DNA of 64,000 bases, taken from contig NZ_JAUCBR010000004.1 in NCBI RefSeq assembly GCF_034676725.1, forward strand, positions 3,252,001 to 3,316,000, written 5' to 3'. The position numbers were made by a program, and so were the translations under genes. Below the pieces are notes generated by a model, which saw nothing but the letters and a program-made list of their open reading frames with translations, had not been told where the DNA came from and searched no databases. Source of the stretch: Denitromonas sp. (GTDB lineage Bacteria; Pseudomonadota; Gammaproteobacteria; Burkholderiales; Rhodocyclaceae). This document shows, piece after piece, positions 26,514 to 34,674 of this stretch (position 1 is its first letter; each line of letters starts with the position of its first letter).

Positions 26514-28491
26514 TCGCACGCTGCGCCGGCGCCCGCGAATGGCGTGGGCGCTGGTGCTCATCCTGTGCTGGCCGTCCGTGCTGTGGGCGAGCCTGCAACT
26601 CGACGTGGGCCGCCTCCAGTTGCCGGGGGTGTCCGCCCACGGAATCTCCCTCTCGCTCGACGGCCCGACCGGCGCGATTCGTATCGCCGCCCTTGAGGTC
26701 GCGGGACGACAATGGCACAGCGTTCGCCTCGACTGCCCGCGGCTGCGCCTGGACGCGGGGCGTGTCGATTGCCGCGACGCCCGCATCGGTGGCGTGCCCG
26801 AGTTGGCCGACGCCCGTCTGGACCTTGTATTTTCAACCGCGACACGCACCGGCCAGGTGAGCGCCCGGTTTGCCGGCGGTGGGCGCCTGGTCGCCTCGCT
26901 CGGCCCCGGCGAGATGGTCGGTGCCACTCTCACACAGCTACCCCTGGCGCTGGTGGCGCGGGTCGTGCCGGATCTTGCCCGCTGGCAGCCGATCGGGGCG
27001 GTAAGCGGGCACGCGCGACTGGCCGGCGGGCGCCTGGAGGCCGAACTGCGTCTTGCGGACGGTGGATTTACCGACACGGCCGGCACCCATGCCGCCGAAG
27101 CCCTGGCCGGGGAGGTTCAGCTCAAGGCAACACGACACGATGGCAGCTGGCACTGGCAGACCGATCTGACTTGGACGGCCGGCGGTGTGTTCTGGGATCC
27201 GGTGTTTGTGCCGCCCGGGGTGTCCCTGCGTGCCAGCGGCCAGCTCGATGCGCATCGGCTTGCCGTCGATGAGTGGCACATCCAGGTGCCCGGCGTCGAG
27301 GCGGTGACCGGGCGGGCGCAGATCGACCGGGTGGCGCGCCGGCTGGTCGAGGCCGATGTGTCGGTGCGTCGTGCCGACCTGGCCGTGGTGGTGCCGCAGT
27401 TTGCACTGCCGGCCCTGGCGCCGGCGCAGGCAGAGCGATGGCAGGTGGCGGGTTGGGCCGATGCCGCCATCGCGTGGCGCGACGGCCGGCTGCAGGCAGC
27501 CGAGCTGACGCTTGACCAGGCGGGTTTTGCCTATCTCGGTCAGCGCTTTCGCGTGGGGCCGCTGTCCGGGCGCCTGCCCTGGCACCGCGCCGATGCGCGG
27601 GCCGGCCGACTGACGGTCGACGGGCTGCATTGGCAGAAGCTTGATTTCCAGCCGTTTGCGCTGGACGTGGCAGTCGATCGGGGCGTGGTGTCAGTCGGTC
27701 CGGCGCGGCTGCCGGTACTCGACGGTGCCATCATCATCGACACGCTAACGCTGGCGCAGACCGACACGGACTGGCGTGGCGAGGGCAGCTTCTTCATGGA
27801 GCCGGTGTCGATGCGCGCGCTCACCGCCGCGCTGGACCTGCCGGAGATGGCCGGCACCCTCTCGGCGTCCATGCCCGGCCTGGTGGTGACGCCGCGGCGG
27901 ATCGGGCTCGATGGCGCGCTGATCCTGGCGCTGTTCGACGGCTATGTCCAGGCCACCGGGCTGGAGGTGGTCGAGCCCTTTGGCCTGCTGCCGCGCCTGC
28001 GCGCCACTGTGGTGGCCGAGCATCTCGATCTGGCGCAGTTGACCGAGACCTTTTCCTTTGGCGCGGTCAGCGGCTTTATCGACCTGAGTCTCACCGATCT
28101 GCAGATGGCCGCCTGGCGGCCGCTGCGTTTCGAGGCCACGGTGCGCAGCACGCCGGGCGACTACCCCCGCCGGATCAGCCAGCGGGCGGTCGAGCACATC
28201 ACGGCGCTCGGTGGTGCCGGTGCCAGCGCGGCCATCCAGCGCAGTTTCCTGCAGTTCTTCAATGACTTCGGTTACCGCGAAATCGGCCTGGTCTGCCGTC
28301 TGGCCAACGGGGTATGTCAGATGCAAGGCCTCGAAGGCGCCGGCGCCGAGTCCGCGCCCTTTACCATCGTGCGCGGGGGCGGCATCCCGGCGCTCAACGT
28401 CATCGGCTACAATCGGCGCGTGGATTGGGAAGAACTGATCGCGCGCGTCAAGGCAGCTGTCGCCAGTGATGCGGCGCCGGTCATCAAGTGA
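26497..28491 (+). CDS. YdbH-family AsmA-like envelope protein
   Basis: About 664 residues from the GTG at 26497, or 650 from an ATG at 26539. The earlier start is preferred because it supplies the positive residues (RTLRRRPR) before the hydrophobic WALVLILCWPSVLWA signal-anchor. The rest is a long, beta-rich, repetitive chain without Cys clusters, as in AsmA/YdbH lipid-transport proteins; the C-terminal part (FNDFGYREIGLVCRLANGVC) matches the YdbH type. YdbH bridges inner and outer membranes for phospholipid transport, redundantly with TamB and YhdP. The ynbE- and ydbL-like genes follow at once, supporting the call. Confidence 0.8.
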   Translation: MCSPPDRTLRRRPRMAWALVLILCWPSVLWASLQLDVGRLQLPGVSAHGISLSLDGPTGAIRIAALEVAGRQWHSVRLDCPRLRLDAGRVDCRDARIGGVPELADARLDLVFSTATRTGQVSARFAGGGRLVASLGPGEMVGATLTQLPLALVARVVPDLARWQPIGAVSGHARLAGGRLEAELRLADGGFTDTAGTHAAEALAGEVQLKATRHDGSWHWQTDLTWTAGGVFWDPVFVPPGVSLRASGQLDAHRLAVDEWHIQVPGVEAVTGRAQIDRVARRLVEADVSVRRADLAVVVPQFALPALAPAQAERWQVAGWADAAIAWRDGRLQAAELTLDQAGFAYLGQRFRVGPLSGRLPWHRADARAGRLTVDGLHWQKLDFQPFALDVAVDRGVVSVGPARLPVLDGAIIIDTLTLAQTDTDWRGEGSFFMEPVSMRALTAALDLPEMAGTLSASMPGLVVTPRRIGLDGALILALFDGYVQATGLEVVEPFGLLPRLRATVVAEHLDLAQLTETFSFGAVSGFIDLSLTDLQMAAWRPLRFEATVRSTPGDYPRRISQRAVEHITALGGAGASAAIQRSFLQFFNDFGYREIGLVCRLANGVCQMQGLEGAGAESAPFTIVRGGGIPALNVIGYNRRVDWEELIARVKAAVASDAAPVIK

Positions 28492-28499
28492 GGACAGGA

Positions 28500-28679
28500 A
28501 TGAAACGGGTATCGACGCGTGCCGCCCTGGTCGCGCTCAGCCTCGCGATCAGCGGCTGCGTGACGATCAACATCTACTTTCCGGCCGCCGCGGCAGAGAA
28601 GGCCGCCGACCGGATCATTGACGAAGTCTGGCAACTCAAGCCGGACGCCGCGACCAAGGAAGGGGAGCGCAGCCGATGA
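28500..28679 (+). CDS. ynbE: YnbE-family small lipoprotein
   Basis: A 59-residue precursor with a lipobox (LSLAISGC), then VTINIYFPAAAAEKAADRIIDEVW, the hallmark of YnbE. The mature lipoprotein should sit in the outer membrane and serve as partner of YdbH. It starts 8 bases after the ydbH-like stop and overlaps the next gene by 4 bases. Confidence 0.85.
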   Translation: MKRVSTRAALVALSLAISGCVTINIYFPAAAAEKAADRIIDEVWQLKPDAATKEGERSR

Positions 28680-29089
28680 CAAGCCAATGGAAAGCGGTGC
28701 TGGCCGCCGTTGCGCTCAGCGCGACGCTGGCCCAGGCCCAGGGCAACCTCGAAGTCAATACGCCGGCGATCTCCGCCGTCAAGTCATCGATGGCGCAGCG
28801 CCATGCCCAGCTGGCGCCGCTCTACGCCTCGGGCGCGGTGGGGCTGAAGGCCGATGGCTCGCTCGCGATACACGATGCCAACGCCGTGCCGCTGGCCCAG
28901 CGTGGCAAGCTCAACGCGCTGGTGGCGGCCGAGAACAACGACCGCGGCACGCTGTATCGTGAGATTGCCGCCGCCAACGGACATCCCGAGTGGGCCGACG
29001 ATATCCGCCGCACCTTTGCCCAGCGCTGGATCGACAAGGCGCCCGCCGGTTGGTGGGTGGAAAGCCAAGGCGGCTGGGCCCGCAAGTGA
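28676..29089 (+). CDS. ydbL: YdbL-family periplasmic protein (DUF1318)
   Basis: A 137-residue exported protein: signal peptide WKAVLAAVALSATLAQA, then NTPAISAVKSSMAQRHAQLAPLYASGAVG, the conserved DUF1318 motif. It ends with a Trp-rich segment (GWWVESQGGW). YdbL accompanies YdbH and YnbE and is thought to assist their assembly. The start overlaps ynbE (ATGA). Confidence 0.87.
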   Translation: MTSQWKAVLAAVALSATLAQAQGNLEVNTPAISAVKSSMAQRHAQLAPLYASGAVGLKADGSLAIHDANAVPLAQRGKLNALVAAENNDRGTLYREIAAANGHPEWADDIRRTFAQRWIDKAPAGWWVESQGGWARK

Positions 29090-29877
29090 GCGCGGTCCTC
29101 ATCTTCGACATCGAGACGATCCCCGATGTGGCGGGGCTGCGTCGTCTCCACGACCTTCCCGACGATCTGGCCGACGACGAGGTGGCCGAGCTGGCCATGC
29201 AGCAGCGCCGGGCGGCGACCGGCAACGACTTTCTGCCGCACTACCTGCAGCGCGTTGTCACCATTTCCTGTGTTTTCCGGGATCCGGCCCAGTTCAAGGT
29301 GTTCTCGCTGTCCGAGCCCGAGTCGGACGAAGCGGGCATCATCCAGCGCTTCTTTGACGGCATTGAGCGCTTCACGCCACAAATTGTTTCATGGAACGGT
29401 GGCGGATTTGATCTGCCGGTGCTTCACTACCGGGGTCTGCTGCATGGCGTCACGGCGCCGCGCTACTGGGAGATGGGCGAGGGCGACGCGCGAGATGCGC
29501 GCGACTTCAAGTGGAACAACTACATCAGCCGCTACCACAGCCGGCATCTGGACCTGATGGACTTGCTCGCGCTGTATCAGCCGCGCGCCAACGCACCGCT
29601 GGATGTGCTGGCCAAGCTGATGGGTTTCCCCGGCAAGCTCGGCATGGATGGCTCGGCGGTGTGGGGGGCTTACCAGGCCGGGCGGATCACCGAAATCCGG
29701 GACTACTGCGAAACCGATGTGGTCAACACCTATCTCGTCTACCTGCGCTTCCAGCGCATGCGCGGCGTGATGCTGGCAGAGGAATACGAGGCCGAACTGG
29801 CCGTGGTACGCAATACGCTCAAGTCGATCGACGCGGCGCACTGGGAGGCCTTCCTGGCGCAGTGGCCCGAATCGTGA
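29086..29877 (+). CDS. predicted 3'-5' exonuclease (PolB-like, DEDDy type)
   Basis: 263 residues from a GTG overlapping the ydbL stop. ExoI motif: LIFDIETIPD (Asp, Glu). ExoII: VSWNGGGFDLPVL (Asp). ExoIII: IRDYCETDVVNTYLVYLRF (Tyr-x3-Asp). The polymerase part is absent, so it belongs to the stand-alone PolB-exonuclease family. No specific pathway is known from context; linkage to ydbL is probably only co-transcription. Confidence 0.87.
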   Translation: MSAVLIFDIETIPDVAGLRRLHDLPDDLADDEVAELAMQQRRAATGNDFLPHYLQRVVTISCVFRDPAQFKVFSLSEPESDEAGIIQRFFDGIERFTPQIVSWNGGGFDLPVLHYRGLLHGVTAPRYWEMGEGDARDARDFKWNNYISRYHSRHLDLMDLLALYQPRANAPLDVLAKLMGFPGKLGMDGSAVWGAYQAGRITEIRDYCETDVVNTYLVYLRFQRMRGVMLAEEYEAELAVVRNTLKSIDAAHWEAFLAQWPES

Positions 29878-29902
29878 GCGTCAAACAGGAGTTGGCAACA
29901 CG

Positions 29903-30145
29903 ATGGGTATCCTCTGGACGATTCTGATTGGGCTGCTGGTCGGGGTGGTGGCGAAGTTCATCCACCCGGGCAAGGAGAACCTCGGCCTGGTGATGACGGC
30001 GCTGCTGGGCATTGCCGGTTCGATGGTGGCGAGCTTCGGCGGACAGCTGCTTGGCATCTACCGCGCGGGGCAGGGGGCCGGATTTCTGGGGGCGCTGATC
30101 GGCGCGGTTCTGATTTTGTTTGTTTACACCCGGATCAAGCGATAA
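29903..30145 (+). CDS. GlsB/YeaQ/YmgE-family membrane protein
   Basis: An 80-residue protein with three hydrophobic segments (WTILIGLLVGVVAKFI, LVMTALLGIAGSMVASF, GFLGALIGAVLILFVY) and Gly-rich turns, as in the transglycosylase-associated GlsB family. Members are often stress-induced; their function is not settled. Confidence 0.8.
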   Translation: MGILWTILIGLLVGVVAKFIHPGKENLGLVMTALLGIAGSMVASFGGQLLGIYRAGQGAGFLGALIGAVLILFVYTRIKR

Positions 30146-30151
30146 AAGTAT

Positions 30152-30179
30152 TTGACAGGTGTTTGTGTTCGGCTATAAT
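30152..30179 (+). promoter_or_regulatory. consensus sigma70 promoter of tRNA-Val
   Basis: TTGACA (30152-30157), 16 bp, TATAAT (30174-30179): both hexamers are perfect. Transcription would start just before the tRNA and may continue into the thrS leader. Confidence 0.85.
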
Positions 30180-30190
30180 TCGGCCTCCTT

Positions 30191-30267
30191 AGGCGCGTAG
30201 CTCAGCTGGTTAGAGCACCACCTTGACATGGTGGGGGTCGTTGGTTCGAGTCCAATCGCGCCTACCA
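30191..30267 (+). tRNA. tRNA-Val (anticodon GAC)
   Basis: 77 nt. Acceptor AGGCGCG pairs with CGCGCCT; CCA is encoded. The anticodon loop in CACCTTGACATGGTG exposes GAC. Confidence 0.96.
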
Positions 30268-30288
30268 AACACTAAGGAGCGCAGTGTC

Positions 30289-30324
30289 GTGATTTTCCGA
30301 ACTTGCACCGGTTGCAGTAACTGA
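30289..30324 (+). CDS. candidate 11-residue leader peptide upstream of thrS
   Basis: A GTG-started frame encoding M-I-F-R-T-C-T-G-C-S-N, preceded by AAGGAG at a spacing of 9 bases. It is followed about 40 bases later by an intrinsic terminator and then thrS. Two Thr and two Cys codons in 11 are notable for a possible attenuation leader. There is no comparative support, so it could be chance. Confidence 0.3.
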   Translation: MIFRTCTGCSN

Positions 30325-30360
30325 CCAGGTCGGGTTCCACGACGTTTGCGTTGCGAACGA

Positions 30361-30392
30361 AAAAAGTGCGGCTCAGACCGCACTTTTTTTTT
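30361..30392 (+). terminator. terminator/attenuator before thrS
   Basis: Stem GTGCGG/CCGCAC with a 6-base loop, A-rich before and nine T after. It ends 18 bases upstream of the thrS ATG. It ends the tRNA-Val transcript or acts as an attenuator of the thrS operon. Confidence 0.85.
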
Positions 30393-30410
30393 GCCCTAAA
30401 GGATTGAGTC

Positions 30411-32327
30411 ATGCCGAACATCACGCTTCCCGACGGTTCCGTTCGAAGTTACGAACAGCCGGTGACGGTTCTGGATGTCGCAGCGTCGATTGGCGAAGGT
30501 CTGGCCCGTGCCGCGCTGGCGGGCAAGGTCAATGGCGAGGTGGTCGATGTCTCCCATCGCATGGAAGCAGACAGCGCGCTGAGCATCATCACCGCCAAGG
30601 ATCCGGATGGGCTGGAAGTCATCCGCCACTCGACCGCGCACTTGCTGGCCTACGCCGTCAAGGAGCTGTATCCGGAAGCGCAGGTGACCATCGGGCCGGT
30701 GATCGAGAACGGCTTCTACTACGACTTTTCCTACGCTCGCCCCTTTACGCCCGAAGATCTGACCAAGATCGAGGCGCGCATGCGCGAGCTGGCCAAGAAA
30801 GACTTCCCCGTGGTGCGCGAAGTCTGGCAGCGCGACGAGGCGGTGGCCTTCTTCAAGTCGATCGGCGAGCACTACAAGGCCGAAATCATCGCGTCGATTC
30901 CGCAGGACCAGGATGTGTCGCTGTACCGCGAGGGCGATTTCGTCGACCTGTGCCGCGGCCCGCATGTGCCATCGACCGGCAAGCTGAAAGTCTTCAAGCT
31001 CATGAAAGTGGCCGGTGCCTATTGGCGGGGCGACTCGAAGAACGAAATGCTGCAGCGGATCTACGGCACCGCGTGGGCCAGCAAGGACGACCAGGCCAAC
31101 TACCTGCACATGCTCGAAGAGGCCGAGAAGCGTGATCACCGCAAGATCGGCAAGCAGCTCGACCTGTTTCATCTGCAGGACGAGGCGCCGGGCATGGTGT
31201 TCTGGCATCCGGCCGGCTGGACGTTGTGGCAGCAGGTCGAGCAGTACATGCGCAACACGCTGAACGAGGCGGGCTACAAGGAAGTCAAGACGCCTTTGAT
31301 GATGGATCGCTCGCTGTGGGAGCGCTCGGGGCACTGGGAGAACTATCGCGAAAACATGTTCACCACGGAGTCGGAAAAGCGCGACTACGCGGTCAAGCCG
31401 ATGAACTGCCCGGGCCATGTCGAGATCTTCAACCACGGCCTGCACTCCTATCGTGACCTGCCGCTGCGTCTGGCGGAATTCGGCTCCTGCCACCGCAATG
31501 AGCCGTCGGGCGCGCTGCATGGCCTGATGCGGGTGCGTGGCTTCGTGCAGGACGATGCGCACATCTTCTGTACCGAAGACCAGGTGGTCTCCGAAGTGCG
31601 GGACTTCAACGAGTTGCTGATGCGCGTCTATCGCGACTTCGGCTTTACCGAAGTGGACGTCAAGCTGTCGCTGCGCCCCGAAAAACGGGCCGGCTCGGAT
31701 GCGGTCTGGGACAAGGCCGAGGCGGGCCTGCGTGAAGCGCTGGCTTCGTCCGGCGTCACCTGGGAAGAACTCGAAGGCGAGGGCGCTTTCTACGGCCCGA
31801 AGATCGAATACCACATCAAGGATGCGCTCGGCCGCTCCTGGCAGTGCGGCACCATGCAGCTCGATTTTGTGCTGCCCGAGCGCCTCGACGCCGAGTATGT
31901 GACCGAGGGCAACAGCCGTGCGCGCCCGGTCATGCTGCACCGCGCCATCCTCGGTTCGCTCGAGCGTTTCATCGGCATCCTGATCGAAAACCATGCCGGC
32001 CACTTCCCGTTCTGGCTGGCGCCGGTGCAGGCGGTGGTAATGAACATTTCCGATCCGCAGGCCGACTATGTGAAATCCGTGACGAGCCAGCTCCAGAAGG
32101 CGGGCTTCCGGGTGGTTTCTGATTTGCGGAACGAGAAAATTACATATAAAATCCGCGAACATAGCGTACGCCGACTGCCGTATCAGCTTGTCATCGGTGA
32201 CAAGGAAAAAGCGGCGGGTCTGGTTGCCGTGCGTGCCCGAGGCGGTCAAGACCTCGGTCAAATGTCCCTCGATTCGTTGATCGAGCGTTGGCAGCGGGAA
32301 GTGTCCTCGCGCGCCGGCATGGACTGA
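30411..32327 (+). CDS. thrS: threonyl-tRNA synthetase
   Basis: A 638-residue class II synthetase: N-terminal TGS domain (ITLPDGSVRSYEQPVTVLDV), editing domain with HSTAHLLAYAV and the zinc-binding H/C residues, catalytic core (MNCPGHVEIF; RLAEFGSCHRNEPSGALHG) and C-terminal anticodon domain. It charges tRNA-Thr and edits mis-acylated serine. It is first in the thrS-infC-rpmI-rplT-pheST series. A leader with a terminator precedes it. Confidence 0.97.
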   Translation: MPNITLPDGSVRSYEQPVTVLDVAASIGEGLARAALAGKVNGEVVDVSHRMEADSALSIITAKDPDGLEVIRHSTAHLLAYAVKELYPEAQVTIGPVIENGFYYDFSYARPFTPEDLTKIEARMRELAKKDFPVVREVWQRDEAVAFFKSIGEHYKAEIIASIPQDQDVSLYREGDFVDLCRGPHVPSTGKLKVFKLMKVAGAYWRGDSKNEMLQRIYGTAWASKDDQANYLHMLEEAEKRDHRKIGKQLDLFHLQDEAPGMVFWHPAGWTLWQQVEQYMRNTLNEAGYKEVKTPLMMDRSLWERSGHWENYRENMFTTESEKRDYAVKPMNCPGHVEIFNHGLHSYRDLPLRLAEFGSCHRNEPSGALHGLMRVRGFVQDDAHIFCTEDQVVSEVRDFNELLMRVYRDFGFTEVDVKLSLRPEKRAGSDAVWDKAEAGLREALASSGVTWEELEGEGAFYGPKIEYHIKDALGRSWQCGTMQLDFVLPERLDAEYVTEGNSRARPVMLHRAILGSLERFIGILIENHAGHFPFWLAPVQAVVMNISDPQADYVKSVTSQLQKAGFRVVSDLRNEKITYKIREHSVRRLPYQLVIGDKEKAAGLVAVRARGGQDLGQMSLDSLIERWQREVSSRAGMD

Positions 32328-32354
32328 TATTGTTCGAATTTGGAGAGTTGAACC

Positions 32355-32879
32355 ATCGCTCAGGAAAAGAAGCAGCGCGTTAATTCTGAAATTACCGCGC
32401 CGGAAGTGCGTCTGATCGACGCCGACGGGGAGCAGGCAGGGGTCGTATCCATTCGCGCAGCACTGGCGATGGCAGACGAAGTCGGCCTGGATCTGGTTGA
32501 GATTGCACCGCTGGCCGAACCGCCGGTGTGTCGCATCATGGACGTCGGCAAGTTCAAGTATCAGAGCGCCAAGAAGGCCCATGAGGCCAAGCTCAAGCAA
32601 AAGCAGGTGCAGGTCAAGGAAGTCAAGCTTCGCCCGCGTACGGACGAGAATGACTATCAGATCAAGCTGCGTAACTTGAAGCGTTTCCTGGAAAATGGCG
32701 ACAAGGTGAAAGTCACGCTGCGTTTTCGCGGCCGCGAGATGGCTCACCAGGAATACGGCATGCGTCAGCTGGAGCGTATCAAGGCTGACCTGATCGAACT
32801 GGCGAACGTGGAGCAGATGCCGAAGATGGAAGGGCGCCAGATGGTGATGATCATCGCCCCGACCAAGAAGTCGGCGTAA
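32355..32879 (+). CDS. infC: translation initiation factor IF-3 (ATC start)
   Basis: 174 residues. The conserved N terminus (AQEKKQRVNSEITAPEVRLI) is only reached from the ATC at 32355, with GGAGAG about 8 bases upstream. No ATG or GTG lies near. infC in many bacteria uses a rare AUU/AUC/AUA start so that IF-3, which rejects such codons, limits its own translation. The N-domain, the lysine-rich linker and the C-domain (RPRTDENDYQIKLRN; VTLRFRGREMAHQEYG) are complete. Confidence 0.96.
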   Translation: MAQEKKQRVNSEITAPEVRLIDADGEQAGVVSIRAALAMADEVGLDLVEIAPLAEPPVCRIMDVGKFKYQSAKKAHEAKLKQKQVQVKEVKLRPRTDENDYQIKLRNLKRFLENGDKVKVTLRFRGREMAHQEYGMRQLERIKADLIELANVEQMPKMEGRQMVMIIAPTKKSA

Positions 32880-32881
32880 GG

Positions 32882-32927
32882 TTTTTGCGCAGTGCGCAAA
32901 AAGTAGGGGGAGTGCACGTCACTCCCA
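32882..32927 (+). promoter_or_regulatory. two hairpins between infC and rpmI
   Basis: The first is TTTTTGCGCA/TGCGCAAAAA (about 32882-32902). The second is GGAGTG/CACTCC (about 32909-32926). This is where ribosomal protein L20 represses rpmI-rplT in enterobacteria. Whether these are an L20 site, processing sites or a weak terminator cannot be told from one sequence. Confidence 0.4.
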
Positions 32928-32997
32928 TGACAAGTGGAGCCGGGTAAAAAAATACGCCACAGGCGTTACCTGGTCCCATGACATAACAGGAGCAGTC

Positions 32998-33195
32998 ATG
33001 CCCAAGATGAAAACGAAGAGCGGCGCCGCAAAGCGTTTCAAGCTGCGCGCCGGCGGTGGCATCAAGCGTGCCCAGGCGTTCAAGCGTCACATTCTGACCA
33101 AGAAGACCACCAAGGTGAAGCGTCACCTGCGCGGTGTGCTGGAGGTTCATGAGTCTGACGTCAAGATGGTTCGCGCCATGTTGCCTTACGCCTGA
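32998..33195 (+). CDS. rpmI: 50S ribosomal protein L35
   Basis: 65 residues, very basic, with the family opening PKMKTKSGAAKRFKLRAGG and RHILTKKTTKVKRHLRG. Normal length. GGAG lies 6 bases before the ATG. rplT follows after 12 bases. Confidence 0.97.
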   Translation: MPKMKTKSGAAKRFKLRAGGGIKRAQAFKRHILTKKTTKVKRHLRGVLEVHESDVKMVRAMLPYA

Positions 33196-33207
33196 TAGGA
33201 GAAGAAG

Positions 33208-33567
33208 ATGCCCCGAGTTAAACGTGGTGTAACCGCACGCGCCCGTCACAAGAAAGTCCTGGCACAAGCCAAGGGCTATCGCGGTCGCCGCAAGAACGTA
33301 TATCGCGTCGCCAAACAGGCGGTGATGAAAGCCGGTCAGTACCAGTATCGTGACCGTCGTCAGCGCAAGCGTCAGTTCCGCGCGCTCTGGATTGCCCGTA
33401 TCAACGCGGCTGCCCGTGAGCTGGGTCTGACCTACAGCGTCTTCATGAACGGCCTGAAGAAAGCCGCGATTGAAGTCGACCGCAAGGTCCTGGCCGATCT
33501 GGCAGTGTTCGACAAGCCGGCGTTCTCCGCCCTTGTTGACCAGGCCAAGGCCAAACTTGCTGCATAA
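33208..33567 (+). CDS. rplT: 50S ribosomal protein L20
   Basis: 119 residues: basic extended N terminus (RARHKKVLAQAKGYRGRRK) and a helical C-domain (LWIARINAAARELGLTYSVF). It binds 23S rRNA early in assembly and represses its own operon in several bacteria. Confidence 0.97.
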   Translation: MPRVKRGVTARARHKKVLAQAKGYRGRRKNVYRVAKQAVMKAGQYQYRDRRQRKRQFRALWIARINAAARELGLTYSVFMNGLKKAAIEVDRKVLADLAVFDKPAFSALVDQAKAKLAA

Positions 33568-33583
33568 GCGGATGCAGCTCAAA

Positions 33584-33612
33584 GAAAGGAGGCCTGGCCT
33601 CCTTTTTTTTTC
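33584..33612 (+). terminator. terminator between rplT and pheS
   Basis: Stem AAGGAGG/CCTCCTT with loop CCTGG, followed by nine T. pheST may need its own promoter or depend on read-through. Confidence 0.8.
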
Positions 33613-33636
33613 TGAACTGAAATACGGCCATCGTTC

Positions 33637-34668
33637 ATGAATGAGCTCGACACACTCGTAGCGCAGGCGCGCACCGATTTCGATAGCGCGGCTGACGCCA
33701 CCCAACTGGATGTCGCCAAATCGCGATACCTCGGCAAGGGCGGCGCCATTACCCAGCAGATGAAAACGCTGGGGCAGCTGGATCCCGACGCCCGCCGGGC
33801 GGCCGGTGCCCGCATCAATGCGGCGAAGGACCAGATCGAAACCGCGCTCGAAGCGCGTCGCGAAGCGATCCGGGACGCCGCGCTGGCGGTGCAGCTGTCG
33901 GCGGAGGCGCTGGACGTCACACTGCCCGGTCGCGGTATGGGCAAGGGCGGCCTGCATCCGGTGAGCCGGACGCTGGAGCGTATCGAGGCGCTGTTCCGCT
34001 CGATCGGCTTCGAAGTGGCCGACGGCCCGGAGATCGAAACCGATTTCCTGAACTTTACCGCGCTGAACACGCCGGAGAACCATCCGGCCCGCTCGATGCA
34101 CGACACCTTCTACCTGGAAGGCGCCGATGACGTGTTGTTGCGCACCCACACCAGTCCGGTGCAGGTACGCACGATGCTCGATCATGTGGCCCGCTTCGGC
34201 GAGCGCGAGCACATGCCCGAAATCCGGGTGATCATCCCGGGCCGGGTGTATCGGGTCGACTCCGACGCCACGCATTCGCCGATGTTCCACCAGGTCGAAG
34301 GCCTGTGGGTTGGCGAGAACATCAGCTTTGCCGACCTCAAGGGCGTGATTGCCGATTTCCTGCGCAAGTTCTTCGAGACCGATGAGCTCCAGGTTCGTTT
34401 CCGTCCCTCGTTCTTCCCCTTTACCGAGCCGAGCGCGGAAATCGACGTCGCCTTCATGCACGGCGAGATGAAAGGGCGGTGGCTGGAGATTGCCGGCTGC
34501 GGCATGGTGCATCCGAATGTGCTGCGCCATGGTGGCATCGACCCGGAGCGCTATACCGGCTTTGCCTTCGGTATGGGGCCGGACCGGCTCACCATGCTCC
34601 GTTATGGCATCAACGATCTGCGCCTCTTCTTCGAGGGCGACCTGCGTTTCCTCGGCCAATTCAGGTAA
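33637..34668 (+). CDS. pheS: phenylalanyl-tRNA synthetase, alpha subunit
   Basis: 343 residues: an N-terminal coiled coil that contacts tRNA, then the class II catalytic core (HPVSRTLERIEALFRSIGFEV; PENHPARSMHDTFYL; GRVYRVDSDATHSPMFHQVE; GFAFGMGPDRLTMLRYGI). It forms an alpha2-beta2 enzyme with PheT, encoded 6 bases downstream. Confidence 0.97.
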   Translation: MNELDTLVAQARTDFDSAADATQLDVAKSRYLGKGGAITQQMKTLGQLDPDARRAAGARINAAKDQIETALEARREAIRDAALAVQLSAEALDVTLPGRGMGKGGLHPVSRTLERIEALFRSIGFEVADGPEIETDFLNFTALNTPENHPARSMHDTFYLEGADDVLLRTHTSPVQVRTMLDHVARFGEREHMPEIRVIIPGRVYRVDSDATHSPMFHQVEGLWVGENISFADLKGVIADFLRKFFETDELQVRFRPSFFPFTEPSAEIDVAFMHGEMKGRWLEIAGCGMVHPNVLRHGGIDPERYTGFAFGMGPDRLTMLRYGINDLRLFFEGDLRFLGQFR

Positions 34669-34674
34669 GCGAAC

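Noticed and set aside
30396..32747. A 783-codon minus-strand frame opposite thrS and infC
   Set aside because: Shadow of two conserved plus-strand genes.
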